From the NCBI GenBank assembly GCA_052379645.1, contig JBQSYU010000011.1: DNA of 64,000 nucleotides; one strand, 5' to 3'. Numbering within the stretch: the stretch's first letter is position 1; every line of letters starts with the position of its first letter. This document shows positions 18,028 through 27,398 of this stretch, one piece after another. A program made the position numbers and the translations under genes. Origin of the DNA: Arthrobacter_H sp030452125 (GTDB lineage: Bacteria; Actinomycetota; Actinomycetes; Actinomycetales; Micrococcaceae). The notes beneath the pieces are model-generated. The model ran no database searches, was not told where the DNA came from, and saw only the letters and a list, made by a program, of their open reading frames with translations.

Positions 18028-18773
18028 GCCGCCTGGATGGGGAGACCAAACGCAAGCTCCGCGAGATGAACGCAGACGAGTTGCTGGAAGCGATCGATAC
18101 CCAGGACGAGACACTGTCGATCAGTCTGTCGTTCGAAGAGCGGGTGAGGTTGGTTGTCGATGATGCCTATTCGACGTTCACGCATTCCAAGGTCGCGGGT
18201 CTGATTCGACGGGCTGGGTTGCGTTATCCAAACGCGGACCTGCGCCGTATTGATCTCCTTGACGAGCGCGGTCTGAACCGGCAGCTACTGAGCCAGCTCG
18301 GCACTTGCTCGTTCGTGACCCGGCAGCAGAACGTTGTCTTCCGGAGGTTCACCGGATCGGGGAAGTCGTTTCTGGGATGCGCGATCGCCAAACGTGCCTG
18401 CGAGCATCGCATCCGCGCCCATTACGTGCGGATGCCTGACCTCGAGGAAGCTTGGGTCTCCGCTCAGGACACTCCCGGCGGTGCCGGGAAATTCTTGCGC
18501 AAGTATGCGGCCTTCACGCTCTTGGTCGTTGATGAATGGTTGCTGGACCGGCCGACGGAATCAATGCGGGGAATGCTGCTGGAGTTGATGGAGCGCCGTT
18601 AGGGCGAGACGTCGACGGTCTTCTGCACTCAGTATCAGCAGAAGGACTGGCACCAGCGGCTCGGCTCCGGCGTCCATGCGGACGCAATCATGGACCGCAT
18701 CATCCACAACACGGTCTGGGTCGAAACTGGCAACTACAACATGCGGGAGCATACGGCGCTAGGCGGCGTCTAA
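18024..18773 (+). pseudogene. istB: istB of IS-B, in-frame amber stop
   Basis: IstB-type ATPase: P-loop TGSGKS and Walker B LLVVDEW. A TAG at 18600-18602 interrupts it after MERR; the same frame continues GETSTVFCTQYQQKDWHQRL to TAA at 18771-18773. The first glycine of the P-loop seems replaced (RRFTGSGKS). Confidence 0.82.
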
Positions 18774-18889
18774 TCCGTAGCGGAGAGCATCGGTGGCGCT
18801 ATGCCAGACCGTTACTGGTGCTCTCTCGCACGATCGGTGGTGCTGAGTCGCACGATCGGGTGGGGCTCAAAGCCTCTAATACTCAACTG

Positions 18890-19474
18890 CCCCTGCAGCG
18901 TCGGCCCGCAATGGGCGACGGTATCGCCTTCGAAAAACCCGGGCTCTTCCTCGACTTCATCGCTGGTCTTACGGATCGTGATCGAGTTACGCAAGATCTG
19001 GCCCGGCCGGGTCGTTGACCGGCCACGGATCGGAACCCCGGCCTTCGCCGGCGCCAAATACCTGTCAATGGTCGCCGCGCTCATATGTTCGAGCTCCTCC
19101 CTGACCGTGTGGCTGTATCGACTCTGCCCCGGGGCCAAGGTGTCGTGCTTCTCGAGGCTGTCCAGGACATCGGTCATCGAAGCGGCCAGATACTTTCCGC
19201 ATTGCCCACCGCTGAGAGCCCAGACATGTTGAAGTACGCGGGTGGCATCGTAGGAATATTTACGGGCCTTGGTCTTCCTCCGATCGATCACCGCGACCGT
19301 CGCTGCAGCCCGCCCCGGCGGCTGGTGCAGGCGTTTGACGAGCTGTCGGCGTGCGTGGTCGCGGTTCCAACCAGTGATCTCGGTGACGGTATCTAGGATC
19401 CGTCCCTTGTCTGGTTTGGTGGCTTGCCGGTACGCGGTGGCGTATTTCTTGGTGATTTCCACGCGAGCGTTCAT
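18890..19474 (-). pseudogene. 5' fragment of an rve-type (integrase-core) DDE transposase
   Basis: Starts at ATG 19474 (MNARVEITKKYATAYRQATK) and covers the N-terminal helix-turn-helix region and the start of the catalytic core (FFEGDTVAHCGPTL, with the first catalytic Asp). The frame is abruptly lost at the right end of IS-B, so about half the gene is missing. It belongs to the same broad family as the copy at 22080-23314; I think of ISNCY/IS1202-like transposases, but the family name is uncertain. Confidence 0.75.
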
Positions 19475-19902
19475 CGAGAGCCTGCTTTCCATGCTTCATG
19501 GTGCCAAGGTTTCGCGGGCAAAAGTATGTGAGGCACGGCTTCGGCTACGCGGGCACTTTCCATGAGGCTCGTCGCCATCTAGCTATTGGATAGGCACTGG
19601 ACTACCATCGGGGACCCAGCCAGAATCTTTCTGGCGGCTCCCGAAGGCATGAGCGGTGTACACCACTGAAGCGAATATTCAGTTGCGGGTTGAAACGTAA
19701 TGCCTGCAGCGATTGGCGTAGCTTTTGTCGTCGTCTCGCACCGTGTCGCGTAGCCCCAACTCAGTTGGAAACGTCACGGTGAAACCAGTGAACTTTCAAC
19801 AGGTTTCCTATCGTCGAGTCTATTCACTAAATGAATGCCAAACCTTGTAAACGGAAGACCAAAATATATTTTAGGAAACTTCACAAAGCAAAAATGTAAA
19901 TC
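19475..19902. other. Intergenic region, AT-rich toward the glycosyltransferase
   Basis: About 430 bp. The right part is probably the end of the truncated rve-type element. GCCAGAA-TCT-TTCTGGC at 19619-19635 forms a short hairpin but has no U-tract, so it is not a clear terminator. The last 80 bp before the glycosyltransferase stop are strikingly AT-rich. No gene seen. Confidence 0.4.
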
Positions 19903-21783
19903 CTAAAGTCTCTGTGCTGACGTTGAAAACGCCGCACGACCGGCCTCCGTTGTGATCGGCACCCAGCGGGGTGCCTGAATAGATGGAGACTCCAAAGTCC
20001 GCCGTATGGATACATTCTCGAAGACAGCAATCAAATACAACTCTGTCAGTGGACTGCTTCCTTGCGAAGAACTTGCTTCACTCAACATTCGCTGAGTAAT
20101 CAGCCCGTCGAATTCGAGTCCTGATGATCCGGTGGAACTAACTTTCACGGGGACTGAGATAGCTGGGCCCTCCGCTCGATTCTCCAACTGCAGCCTAAAT
20201 ACTCCAGGCCCCTTCTTCAGGAAGTTTTTATCCGTCGCCCATGCTAGCTGTCCGGCAAGTTTCACATCGCCCATTCGAGTCTTCTCAAACTTCTTCAAGG
20301 TTGCGACGGTATTCGAAACATCACCCTCAGTATGGCGAGACCGCTTTTGAGACCATGCTTGAGACACAACATTTGACCATTTTTGCAGAACGGTTTGGTC
20401 ACTGAATTTGTAGCTCTCCTGCCAGGCAGTTTGACCCATCTCCCCAGCCAATTTTTCGCTTCTGCATAGCCCAATAATCCGATGTGCTGCAGCGTCCACG
20501 TCGCCAATGGATACCAAGTAACCACTCTTAGAATCAGTGATCATTGCCTCGGGCCCATACTTGATGTCGAAGGATACAGGAGGGCATGCTAAACCCATAC
20601 TCTCAATAAGCGTGAGAGGAAATCCCTCGTATCTGCTCGTGAGTAAAGAAAAACTAGCAGTAGCATACTTTGCAGCCGCGTTGTGTTCATATCCGCAAAG
20701 CTTGACATTTTGCGATAAGGAGAGGCGGTCGATCTTATTTTGCAAGGAAGCCTGAGCGGGCCCTTTACCGTATATTTCCAATTGGATACTAGGGATGGTT
20801 TCGCGGACTCGATCAATGATGTCGATGGCGATGCTGAAGTTCTTGTTTGGCAGAAGGCTTCCAATCATGATTCCAACGTTCGCCCTCCTATGGCCAAACG
20901 GCGGAAGACGTGGAGCAGGACTTGCCGGATTGGGAACGACAAACAAGTTATCGGTCAAGCCGAATCGACTAGCGTAATCGTCACGTTGCCTATCAGTCAG
21001 GAATACCAAACCATCCCACCGCCAAGATTCGTCAAAAATTTTTGCACGGCTGGGAGCAATAGCGCTTCGGACTGGGTCTCGTGAACCGACGACATGACTG
21101 CTATGAATCACAACAAGCTTTACAGCATGCGACAATTCCAAAGTTCGAAGATTGGTTGCTGCCTCCTTGTCGTCGAAAATAAAAGTAGTCTTCGAGTTGT
21201 CCGCTAGCTCGGTGAGCCAATTCCTGTAAAAGGCGCTGGCACTCCGGAAAAGTGCACAGGCCATTTCTTCCTTGTCGAGCAGCCAGACGCTCCTCTTTGT
21301 GGGCCGATTATCGTTGTCGAGAGTACTGACGTCTAAAAGGAAGGTACTGCCGTCGGGTCTAAAACACTCGCGATATACGATCGAGTTAGAAGAATTACGT
21401 GCTACCCGCATATAGAGGAGTCCTGCAGAATCATGGATCGACTCGTGCGAGATCTCGGCTCGATCAACGAACGCAGCTCTCAATTGAGACAAGTTCGGCT
21501 GAGACACGGGCCCACTGCTCGGCTTTAGAATATCTTTTGAGCGGTAGTACTGAAAGACATTCAGAACTTCCATTTCTTCCCTGAGATAGCCGCGATCAAC
21601 GAGTGATTGAAAAAGTTCTTTGTGATTTGGGTTCATATCGAAACAAAGAATCGGGGCATGAACGTTTGCCAATTGACTTAACGCTCGAGCGCGGCGCATG
21701 CACATCGAGGTCATTCCCCCGAATGTTTCAGCGATACTCCACATAATCAGAAAGTATTTCGTCGCCGGCATAGTCACGGTCAT
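19903..21783 (-). CDS. TagE-like GT-B glycosyltransferase
   Basis: 626-aa protein with a GT4-type C-terminal half: GSLLPNKNFSIAIDII, EIYGKGP and the E-x7-E motif EGFPLTLIE (about residues 386-394). The N-terminus (MWSIAETFGGMTSMCMRRARAL) and a family-typical beta-rich insertion resemble poly(glycerol-phosphate) alpha-glucosyltransferases (TagE/GtfA type), which add sugars to teichoic chains in the cytosol. A ~130-residue C-terminal tail follows the GT domain. Base composition is visibly more AT-rich than the flanking housekeeping genes. It stands alone between transposon remnants. Exact sugar and acceptor unknown. Confidence 0.75.
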   Translation of the reverse strand: MTVTMPATKYFLIMWSIAETFGGMTSMCMRRARALSQLANVHAPILCFDMNPNHKELFQSLVDRGYLREEMEVLNVFQYYRSKDILKPSSGPVSQPNLSQLRAAFVDRAEISHESIHDSAGLLYMRVARNSSNSIVYRECFRPDGSTFLLDVSTLDNDNRPTKRSVWLLDKEEMACALFRSASAFYRNWLTELADNSKTTFIFDDKEAATNLRTLELSHAVKLVVIHSSHVVGSRDPVRSAIAPSRAKIFDESWRWDGLVFLTDRQRDDYASRFGLTDNLFVVPNPASPAPRLPPFGHRRANVGIMIGSLLPNKNFSIAIDIIDRVRETIPSIQLEIYGKGPAQASLQNKIDRLSLSQNVKLCGYEHNAAAKYATASFSLLTSRYEGFPLTLIESMGLACPPVSFDIKYGPEAMITDSKSGYLVSIGDVDAAAHRIIGLCRSEKLAGEMGQTAWQESYKFSDQTVLQKWSNVVSQAWSQKRSRHTEGDVSNTVATLKKFEKTRMGDVKLAGQLAWATDKNFLKKGPGVFRLQLENRAEGPAISVPVKVSSTGSSGLEFDGLITQRMLSEASSSQGSSPLTELYLIAVFENVSIRRTLESPSIQAPRWVPITTEAGRAAFSTSAQRL

Positions 21784-21944
21784 TGTGATCCTAACTACAA
21801 CTATTCGCTAATGATGCGTTGACATCGCAGAGCTTTGCTCCAACGGTACTACAGCTTGGAATCTACCCTAAGGTTTTCCGAGTCTACGAGATCATTTGGC
21901 TCTGTAGAAAGGGACTGCTGCAAGGAAAGGAGACAATTTGAGTG

Positions 21945-22040
21945 TCAGGCTGCAAGAGCAGCTATGTCCATGATTGCTTCGTACTCCACGGGGGTCAACC
22001 GCCCGCGTTGACTCATCAAAGATGCCCGCGTAGCGGCACG
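21945..22040 (-). pseudogene. IS3-family orfB 3' remnant
   Basis: Reads RAATRASLMSQRGRLTPVEY and on to a TGA at 21945-21947, the C-terminal end typical of IS3-family OrfB transposases (G-x-LTPVEYE). Only about 30 codons survive; the rest of the element is gone. Confidence 0.6.
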
Positions 22041-22042
22041 TC

Positions 22043-22070
22043 TGCCGAGCCGGTGTCCACCGGCTCGGCA
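22043..22070. repeat. Perfect 13-bp inverted repeat before an rve-type transposase
   Basis: TGCCGAGCCGGTG and its exact complement separated by two bases, ending 9 bp before the ATG at 22080. Could be a terminator protecting the element or a remnant of an end. Function not known. Confidence 0.6.
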
Positions 22071-22079
22071 CGCTAAGCC

Positions 22080-23314
22080 ATGGAGCAGTCCAAACTCGAA
22101 CGCAGAGCAGTCACGAAAACCACCGCCCTCCGATACGCCCGATCAGACCGGACAGCCAAAAAGACCATCCTGGACGAACTATGCGCCTTGACCGGTTGGC
22201 ACCGGGACCACGCACGCAAAGCACTGAGCCAGGCGCTGATTCTCAAACCGGTCAAGCCCCGGACCCCGAGACCACCGCTTTACCCTCAACCGGTGATCGA
22301 GGCGCTGCGATCGTGCTGGGCCGTTCAGGGCAACCCCTGCGGGCGACTTCTGGCCGCCGCACTGCCGGAGCTGGTCCCGAGGCTGCTGCGGTTCAAGGAG
22401 CTTCAGATCGACGATGCGACGGCGGCACTGCTGCTGAAAATCGCACCGGCAACCATCGACCGCCGTCTCAAGGCCGGCCGGGCGAAACTCGATCCGAGAT
22501 GGCGCTTTCATACCAAGCCCGGGACCTTGTTGAAGAACACCATTCCGATGCGGACCTAGGCCGAGTGGGACGAAGCCAAGCCCGGTTTCGTGGAGATCGA
22601 CCTGGTCGGCCACGAGGGCGGCAATTCCAAGGGCGAGTTCTGCTTCACCCTTGACATCGCCAACATCGCCAACAGGTGGACCGAGACCGTCTCGGTGAGG
22701 AACAAGGCCCAGAAATGGGTATTCGCGGCCATCAAGTCCGCCACGGCCAAGTTCCCTTTCCCGATCCTTGGAATCGATAACGACAACGGGAGTGAATTCT
22801 TCAACTGGGAGCTGTTTCGCTGGTGCGAGCAGGAGGAATGAACCTGCACCAGGTCCCGATCAGGGAACAAGAACGACGGGGCCCACATGGAGCAGAAGAA
22901 CTGGCATATCGTTCGCCAGACCGTTGGCTACCATCACTACGGCACGTCGGCGGAACTGGAACTGGAACTGCTGAACAGGATCTGGGAGCTGCAGCGGCTA
23001 CTGACGAACCACTTCGCTCCGCAGCAGAAACTGGTCAAGAAGGTACGCAACGGGGCGAAGATCAGCAAGAAGTACGACGCCCCGGCCACGCCGTATCAGC
23101 GGGCCCTCGCCGCCACGGACACGGTCCGCAAAATGGTCAAAACCAAGCCGTCGAGGGAAACAAGCCCTTCAATCCAGCCACGATCCGACGACAGATCCAA
23201 GCGCTCTGCGACGATTTACTCGCCTTGACCACCGCTAAGCAGTGCGCCAAACCCAGTCCAGCCATCCGGGCAAAATCAGATGATCCTGCGAATCTATCCA
23301 GACGGGCATCTTGA
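22080..23314 (+). pseudogene. rve-type DDE transposase with two stops and a frameshift
   Basis: N-terminal HTH (LTGWHRDHARKALS), then the integrase core FVEIDLVGHEGGNS, GIDNDNGSEF and later QKNWHIVRQTVGYHHY. In-frame TAG at 22557-22559 (before AEWDEAKPG) and TGA at 22839-22841 (before TCTRSRSGNKNDG); near 23150 the frame shifts to one ending LSRRAS. Same broad family as 18890-19474. Confidence 0.8.
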
Positions 23315-23543
23315 CGCTCATGATGTTATTAGGCCATCAGCCCAGCGTGACTCATATTTTGACTGACGTCGATGTGGTTGTCCTACTCATGATCCGTCCG
23401 CCGGACTGGTGGCCTGCACGAACCGTGCTGGTGAGCCGGACATGACCTAATAGGAGCTCGATCAGGAATCCCGTTACCGTCTTGTCTGCCCGACCCGCAA
23501 ACACGGAACCATCCCGCCGCTCTGCGGAGGAACTGGTTCCATC
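23315..23543 (+). other. Noncoding left end of a second IS110 element
   Basis: About 230 bp between the rve-type remnant and the second IS110 transposase. By analogy with other IS110 elements it should include the left end and bridge-RNA region; repeated short GC-rich arms (for example CCGGACTGGTGG and CTGGTGAGCCGG) suggest structure. Exact boundary not resolved. Confidence 0.4.
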
Positions 23544-24761
23544 ATGACAAACGAGAAAATAGGAGACGACGCCGGCATCGACACGCACGCCGACACGCAC
23601 CACGTGGCACTGATGACCGACTACGGAAAACACCTCAGGGGCCGTAAGTTCCTGGCTGCGGGTTCCTGGTATCGGGAGATCGCCGCCTACCTGACCAGCT
23701 TCGGTCCCGTCACCGCCGTAGGGGTCGAGGGAACCTGGTCCTACGGAGCCGTACTTGCACATGTGCTGGCTGGCCATGGCTTCGCGATCCGGGAGGTGAA
23801 CCACCCCAACCGGGCAGAGCGGCGCCTGCGCGGCAAATCGGATCCGTTGGATGCCTACCAAGCCGCCGAACCAGTACTCTCAGAAAGGGGTACATCGACC
23901 CCGAAATCGCGCGACGGGTTCGTCGAAGCGCTACGAGTCCTACGTACGGCACGGACAAGTGCCATGAAGGCCCGCACTGCAGTGCTGTCGCAGATTAGCG
24001 CCGTACTGACGGCTGCTCCCGAGACTCTCAGAGCCAACTCCGTGGCATGATCAGCGAAGCCCACGTAAAGGCCATGACGCCCACGCGCCCAACAGGCAAC
24101 CCAGCAGATCCAGGTATCGCCACCACACTGACGCTGAAACGCATGGGATCCCGACACCCGTTCCCCAGCCAGGAGATAGCTGAAGTCGATCTCGAGCTCT
24201 CCCAGGTAGTCTTCGTGCACGCGCCAGCTCTACTGGAAGTCAATGGGGTTGGCGCCGTGATCGCGTCGCAGCTTCTGATGACCGTGGGAGACAACCCAAA
24301 GAGGCTGACCAGCGAGGTCGCATTTGCCGCGTTGAACGGCACCGCACCGATCCCGGCGTTCTCGGGGAAAACAAGCCGTCACAAGCTCTCCAGAGGCCGC
24401 GACCGCCATGCAAACGCCTCGCTCTAACGGATCTTTCTGGTGCGCATGTCCAAGGACCGAAGAACCAGCGACTACGTGGTCAAGCGCACTGCGGATGGCA
24501 AGAGTAAAAAGGAGATTATCCGCTGCCTTATATGTTGCCCGCGAAATTTACCGGGTACGACAAACCCCAAGATCAGCGCCGCCCACCAAGGACCTGCAGC
24601 TCCAGCGCATTGAGCTTGGACTGACAATGACCAATGCCGCAAGGGATCTCGGTGTTTGGCCCACAACGATCCAGCCCATCGAACGACGGCAAATGCGTGA
24701 CCATGAAGCGATCAACCGTTTCCGGGACTGGATCGAGCAAAAGGCCTTGATCAATGCTTGA
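23544..24761 (+). pseudogene. IS110-family transposase with C-terminal HTH extension, frameshifted
   Basis: N-terminal DEDD domain (GIDTHADTHHVALMTDYGKHL...DPLDAYQAAE) from ATG 23544; one base lost near 24035 (LRAN/LRGM) moves the frame to MISEAHVKAM and the Transposase_20 domain (LLEVNGVGAVIASQLLMTVG). A TAA at 24425-24427 follows HANASL, and a further shift near 24520 leads to an XRE-like helix-turn-helix tail (QRIELGLTMTNAARDLGVWP) ending at 24761. Different subgroup from the intact IS110 at 13326. Confidence 0.8.
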
Positions 24762-25563
24762 CAACCATAGGAGCATCATGATTATCCGGGGTGGCTTGGC
24801 GCAGTTGTTCGGCGGCTTGTTGGTGTCCTCTGAGGCGGTAGGATTCCCCGTCCATGTTTAGCACCACGGAGCGGTGTAGCAACCGGTCCAGCAGGGCGGC
24901 GGCGACCGTGAAGTCGCCTAGGATCTCGCCCCAAGCACCCACCGGACGGTTTGTCGTGATCACGATGCTCGTTTTCAGGTAGCGCTGATTCACGACCTGA
25001 AACAGTGCCGAAGCCGCCTCCTGCGGCAGCGCGAGGTAGCCCAGTTCGTCGATCACGAGCAGGGTCGGTCCTGCGAAGTAGCACATCGTGGTGGACCAGC
25101 GACCCTCGATGGCGGCTTTGTGGCATTTGGCGGCCAACTCGGCTGCCGAGGTGAAATAGACGCGGTAGCCGGCCTCGACCGCGGCACGCCCCAACCCGAC
25201 GGCCAGATGCGTCTCCCCCACTCCGGGAGGCCCGATGAGCAGTAGGTTCGTCGCTGTCTCGGTCCAACGGCAGGTGGCCAACTCGGCAAGGAGTGCCCGA
25301 TCGATCCCCTTGGCGTGGTCGAGGTCGAAGTGGTCTATGTTTGCCTCGGTAGACAGGTTCGCGAAGCGCAGTCGTCCGGCCAGGCGTCTAGCTTCGGTTT
25401 CGGCGACCTCAACGGCCAGGACCCGGGCCAGGCTCTCGGTATTGGACCAACCCGCGGTTGTGCCCTCATCGAGAATCGAAGGCAGTGCCTCGGCTGCGGT
25501 GCCGAGTTTGAGCACCCCGAGGTGGGAGCGGAGCTGTTGGTAGGTGGATGCGTGGGCAGTCAT
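24751..25563 (-). CDS. istB: IstB-type ATPase with Walker A Lys-to-Glu substitution (IS-C)
   Basis: 270-aa helper ATPase starting at ATG 25563 (AAAGGA upstream). The reading frame is intact, but the P-loop reads GPPGVGETH where GPPGVGKTH is expected, so the ATP-binding lysine is missing. Walker B LLVIDELG is normal. The last ~10 residues appear to run into the end of the second IS110. Probably a dead protein in an open frame. Confidence 0.85.
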   Translation of the reverse strand: MTAHASTYQQLRSHLGVLKLGTAAEALPSILDEGTTAGWSNTESLARVLAVEVAETEARRLAGRLRFANLSTEANIDHFDLDHAKGIDRALLAELATCRWTETATNLLLIGPPGVGETHLAVGLGRAAVEAGYRVYFTSAAELAAKCHKAAIEGRWSTTMCYFAGPTLLVIDELGYLALPQEAASALFQVVNQRYLKTSIVITTNRPVGAWGEILGDFTVAAALLDRLLHRSVVLNMDGESYRLRGHQQAAEQLRQATPDNHDAPMVVKH

Positions 25564-25580
25564 GGCCGGTGTGGGTCCTT

Positions 25581-26445
25581 TCAGCCGCGGCACGCTCGTA
25601 GGCCGCCAAGGGGATGATGGTGGCATCGGGGCGAGGATCCGTCCTCGCCAAGCAGGAGGTGCGCGTTAGCCACGGCTTCAGGTCCCGGAGGGATACGTTC
25701 CTTGCGCCGATGTGGACGTGCGGTGTTCGCCCCTGCCATGGCTGCTTGGTCCAGGACGATGATCTGGCCGACGTCGCGGATGATGGCACCGGTCCCGTCG
25801 GCCGTGCGCCGGTGCCTGGCCAGAACCCTCACGCTGGGGGGCGCAATTTCCACGACGGTGGTCCCCAGCCGGTGGCTGACCTGACCACTACTTTCGCGGC
25901 GGCGAGTTCCGGTGGAACGAAATATCGGTTTCCCCGCCAGGAGACCAGTGCTTGCCCTGAGGCGGTACGACTCTCGGAGATGGTCGCCGGATATGGTGCC
26001 GGCAAAGCAGCCAGAACTTCACCGGCGGCCATCGCGGTAGTGGTGCTCTTGGCCTGGAGAGCCCGTCGTTGGCGTACGTCCTGAGAGGTGGCAAATGCTG
26101 CCACGGATGTCTGTCCAGTTCGAAGGTTGTTTCGTCTGGCAGGGTCCGCCACCAGCGTTGGGCCGCGGTGTGGGTGTTCTTTTCCACCACTTCCTTTCGG
26201 TGACCCGAACGCGGTGAGCAGAGCGCGAGCTGGACTCCGTAGTGCTTGGCGAAACCAGCGAACACGGTGTTCACATCCCCGCTCGAGACGTTATAGACCG
26301 TGGACATCCGATCAAACCGCCAGATCTTTGTTGTCCCTCCCAGCAGGCCTACGGCGGTGATCATCGCTTCGAACAGATGCGGCTGTTCCACGGACGGGGC
26401 CAGCACGGCCCTCCATTCGCCCGAATGCGGCAGCGACCCCACCAG
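25581..26445 (-). pseudogene. istA: istA of IS-C, 3' part with several frameshifts
   Basis: Continues the IstA begun at 29577. From GSLPHSGEWRAVLAPSVEQP it holds to about ERWWRTLP, then shifts frame at least twice (APYPATISESRTASGQALVS, then VGQIIVLDQ) before the stop at 25581. It is cut at 26445 by the IS-D insertion; 26440-26445 (CACCAG) is the duplicated target. Confidence 0.8.
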
Positions 26446-26640
26446 TGTCAGTCGCCATTAGGAACTGCCCGCTGGCGGCCACCATTCCTTCCCGCTGATG
26501 GCCAGTAAAAATGCGCGGTGGCGGCCAGATGGTTTGCCCGCGTGGCAGGATTTTCGTGGCTGGCCGCCGACTCGGTTTAGTCCAGTGGCATGACTCCCTT
26601 TCCTGCCACTAAGTTGGCAGGTTTTCCTTGCCGAACTGGC

Positions 26641-27398
26641 CTACAAACAGTCGATCACACACACCGAGTCGCCGGTGGTCTGGCAGACATGTGCGTGGTG
26701 CAGTAGCCGGTCCACAGTCGCGGCGGTCAGCGTCTTGGGCCTCAGCTCATCGAAGCCTGCCGGGCGGAGGTTCGAGGAGACCGCGATGGAGCGTTTTTCG
26801 TAGGCGGCATCCACCACCCTGCAGAGGCCCTCGGCGGCATCGCTGGCCAGAGCGAGCAGCCAGATGTCATCGATGAGCACCAAATCCGAGCGCAGGATTC
26901 TGGCCACGGCCCGAGTGATAGTGTCATCGGCGCGATGGGATCGGACCAGGGTGCCCAGGTCCTCTAGGGTGAACCACGCCACGCGCATCCCTTCCTCGAT
27001 GGCTCGCTTTCCCAGTGCCTCGAGGAAGAACGTCTTCCCGGTCCCGGAAGGACCGCAGAGCACGAGATTCTCCTTGCGGTGGATCCATTCCAGGGTCTGC
27101 AGGGCCCGCTGGGTCGGTGCCGGTATGGACGATGCTGCCTCGTACCAGGTCTGGAAGGTCTTCCCGGTGGGGAATCCAGCGGCCTTGCGACGGGTGGCGA
27201 GCATGGAGCGGGCCCGACTGGCGGTCTCCTCGGTGAGCAGGGTCTTGATGGTCTCGACCGGTGCCCATCGTTGGGCGTGAGCAGTGGCCAGGATCTCGGG
27301 GCGATCGCGCGGGCGTGGGGCATCTTCAGTTTGCGCATCAGCGCCTCCAGATCCGATGGCAGGGCAAGGGCGGTGGTGTTGGGCATGGTGATGCTCAT
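26641..27398 (-). pseudogene. istB: istB of IS-D, one frameshift
   Basis: Start ATG 27398 overlaps the istA stop (ATGA). MSITMPNTTALALPSDLEAL leads to HARAIA, where a shift near 27300 moves the frame to EILATAHAQRWAPVET. Walker A GPSGTGKTFF and Walker B LVLIDDIW are intact and the C-terminus ends VCVIDCL. Confidence 0.83.

Larger units (their letters stand above)
16416..18889 (+). mobile_element. IS21-type element (IS-B), main body; left end displaced
   Basis: Carries istA and istB on the plus strand. Its leader was split by IS-A, so its true left end is probably near 12060. On the right, repeats of the type GCACGATCGG (around 18827-18866) resemble multiple transposase-binding sites, and the adjoining rve-type transposase reading frame is cut near 18889, so the right end lies there. 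Exact termini and a target duplication could not be fixed. Confidence 0.6.

Noticed and set aside
19619..19635. Rho-independent terminator
   Set aside because: Seven-base stem without a following T-run on either strand.
22557..22841. Stop-codon readthrough (amber/opal recoding) in the rve-type transposase
   Set aside because: The stops differ (TAG and TGA), there is also a frameshift, and no selenocysteine or pyrrolysine context exists; decay explains it.
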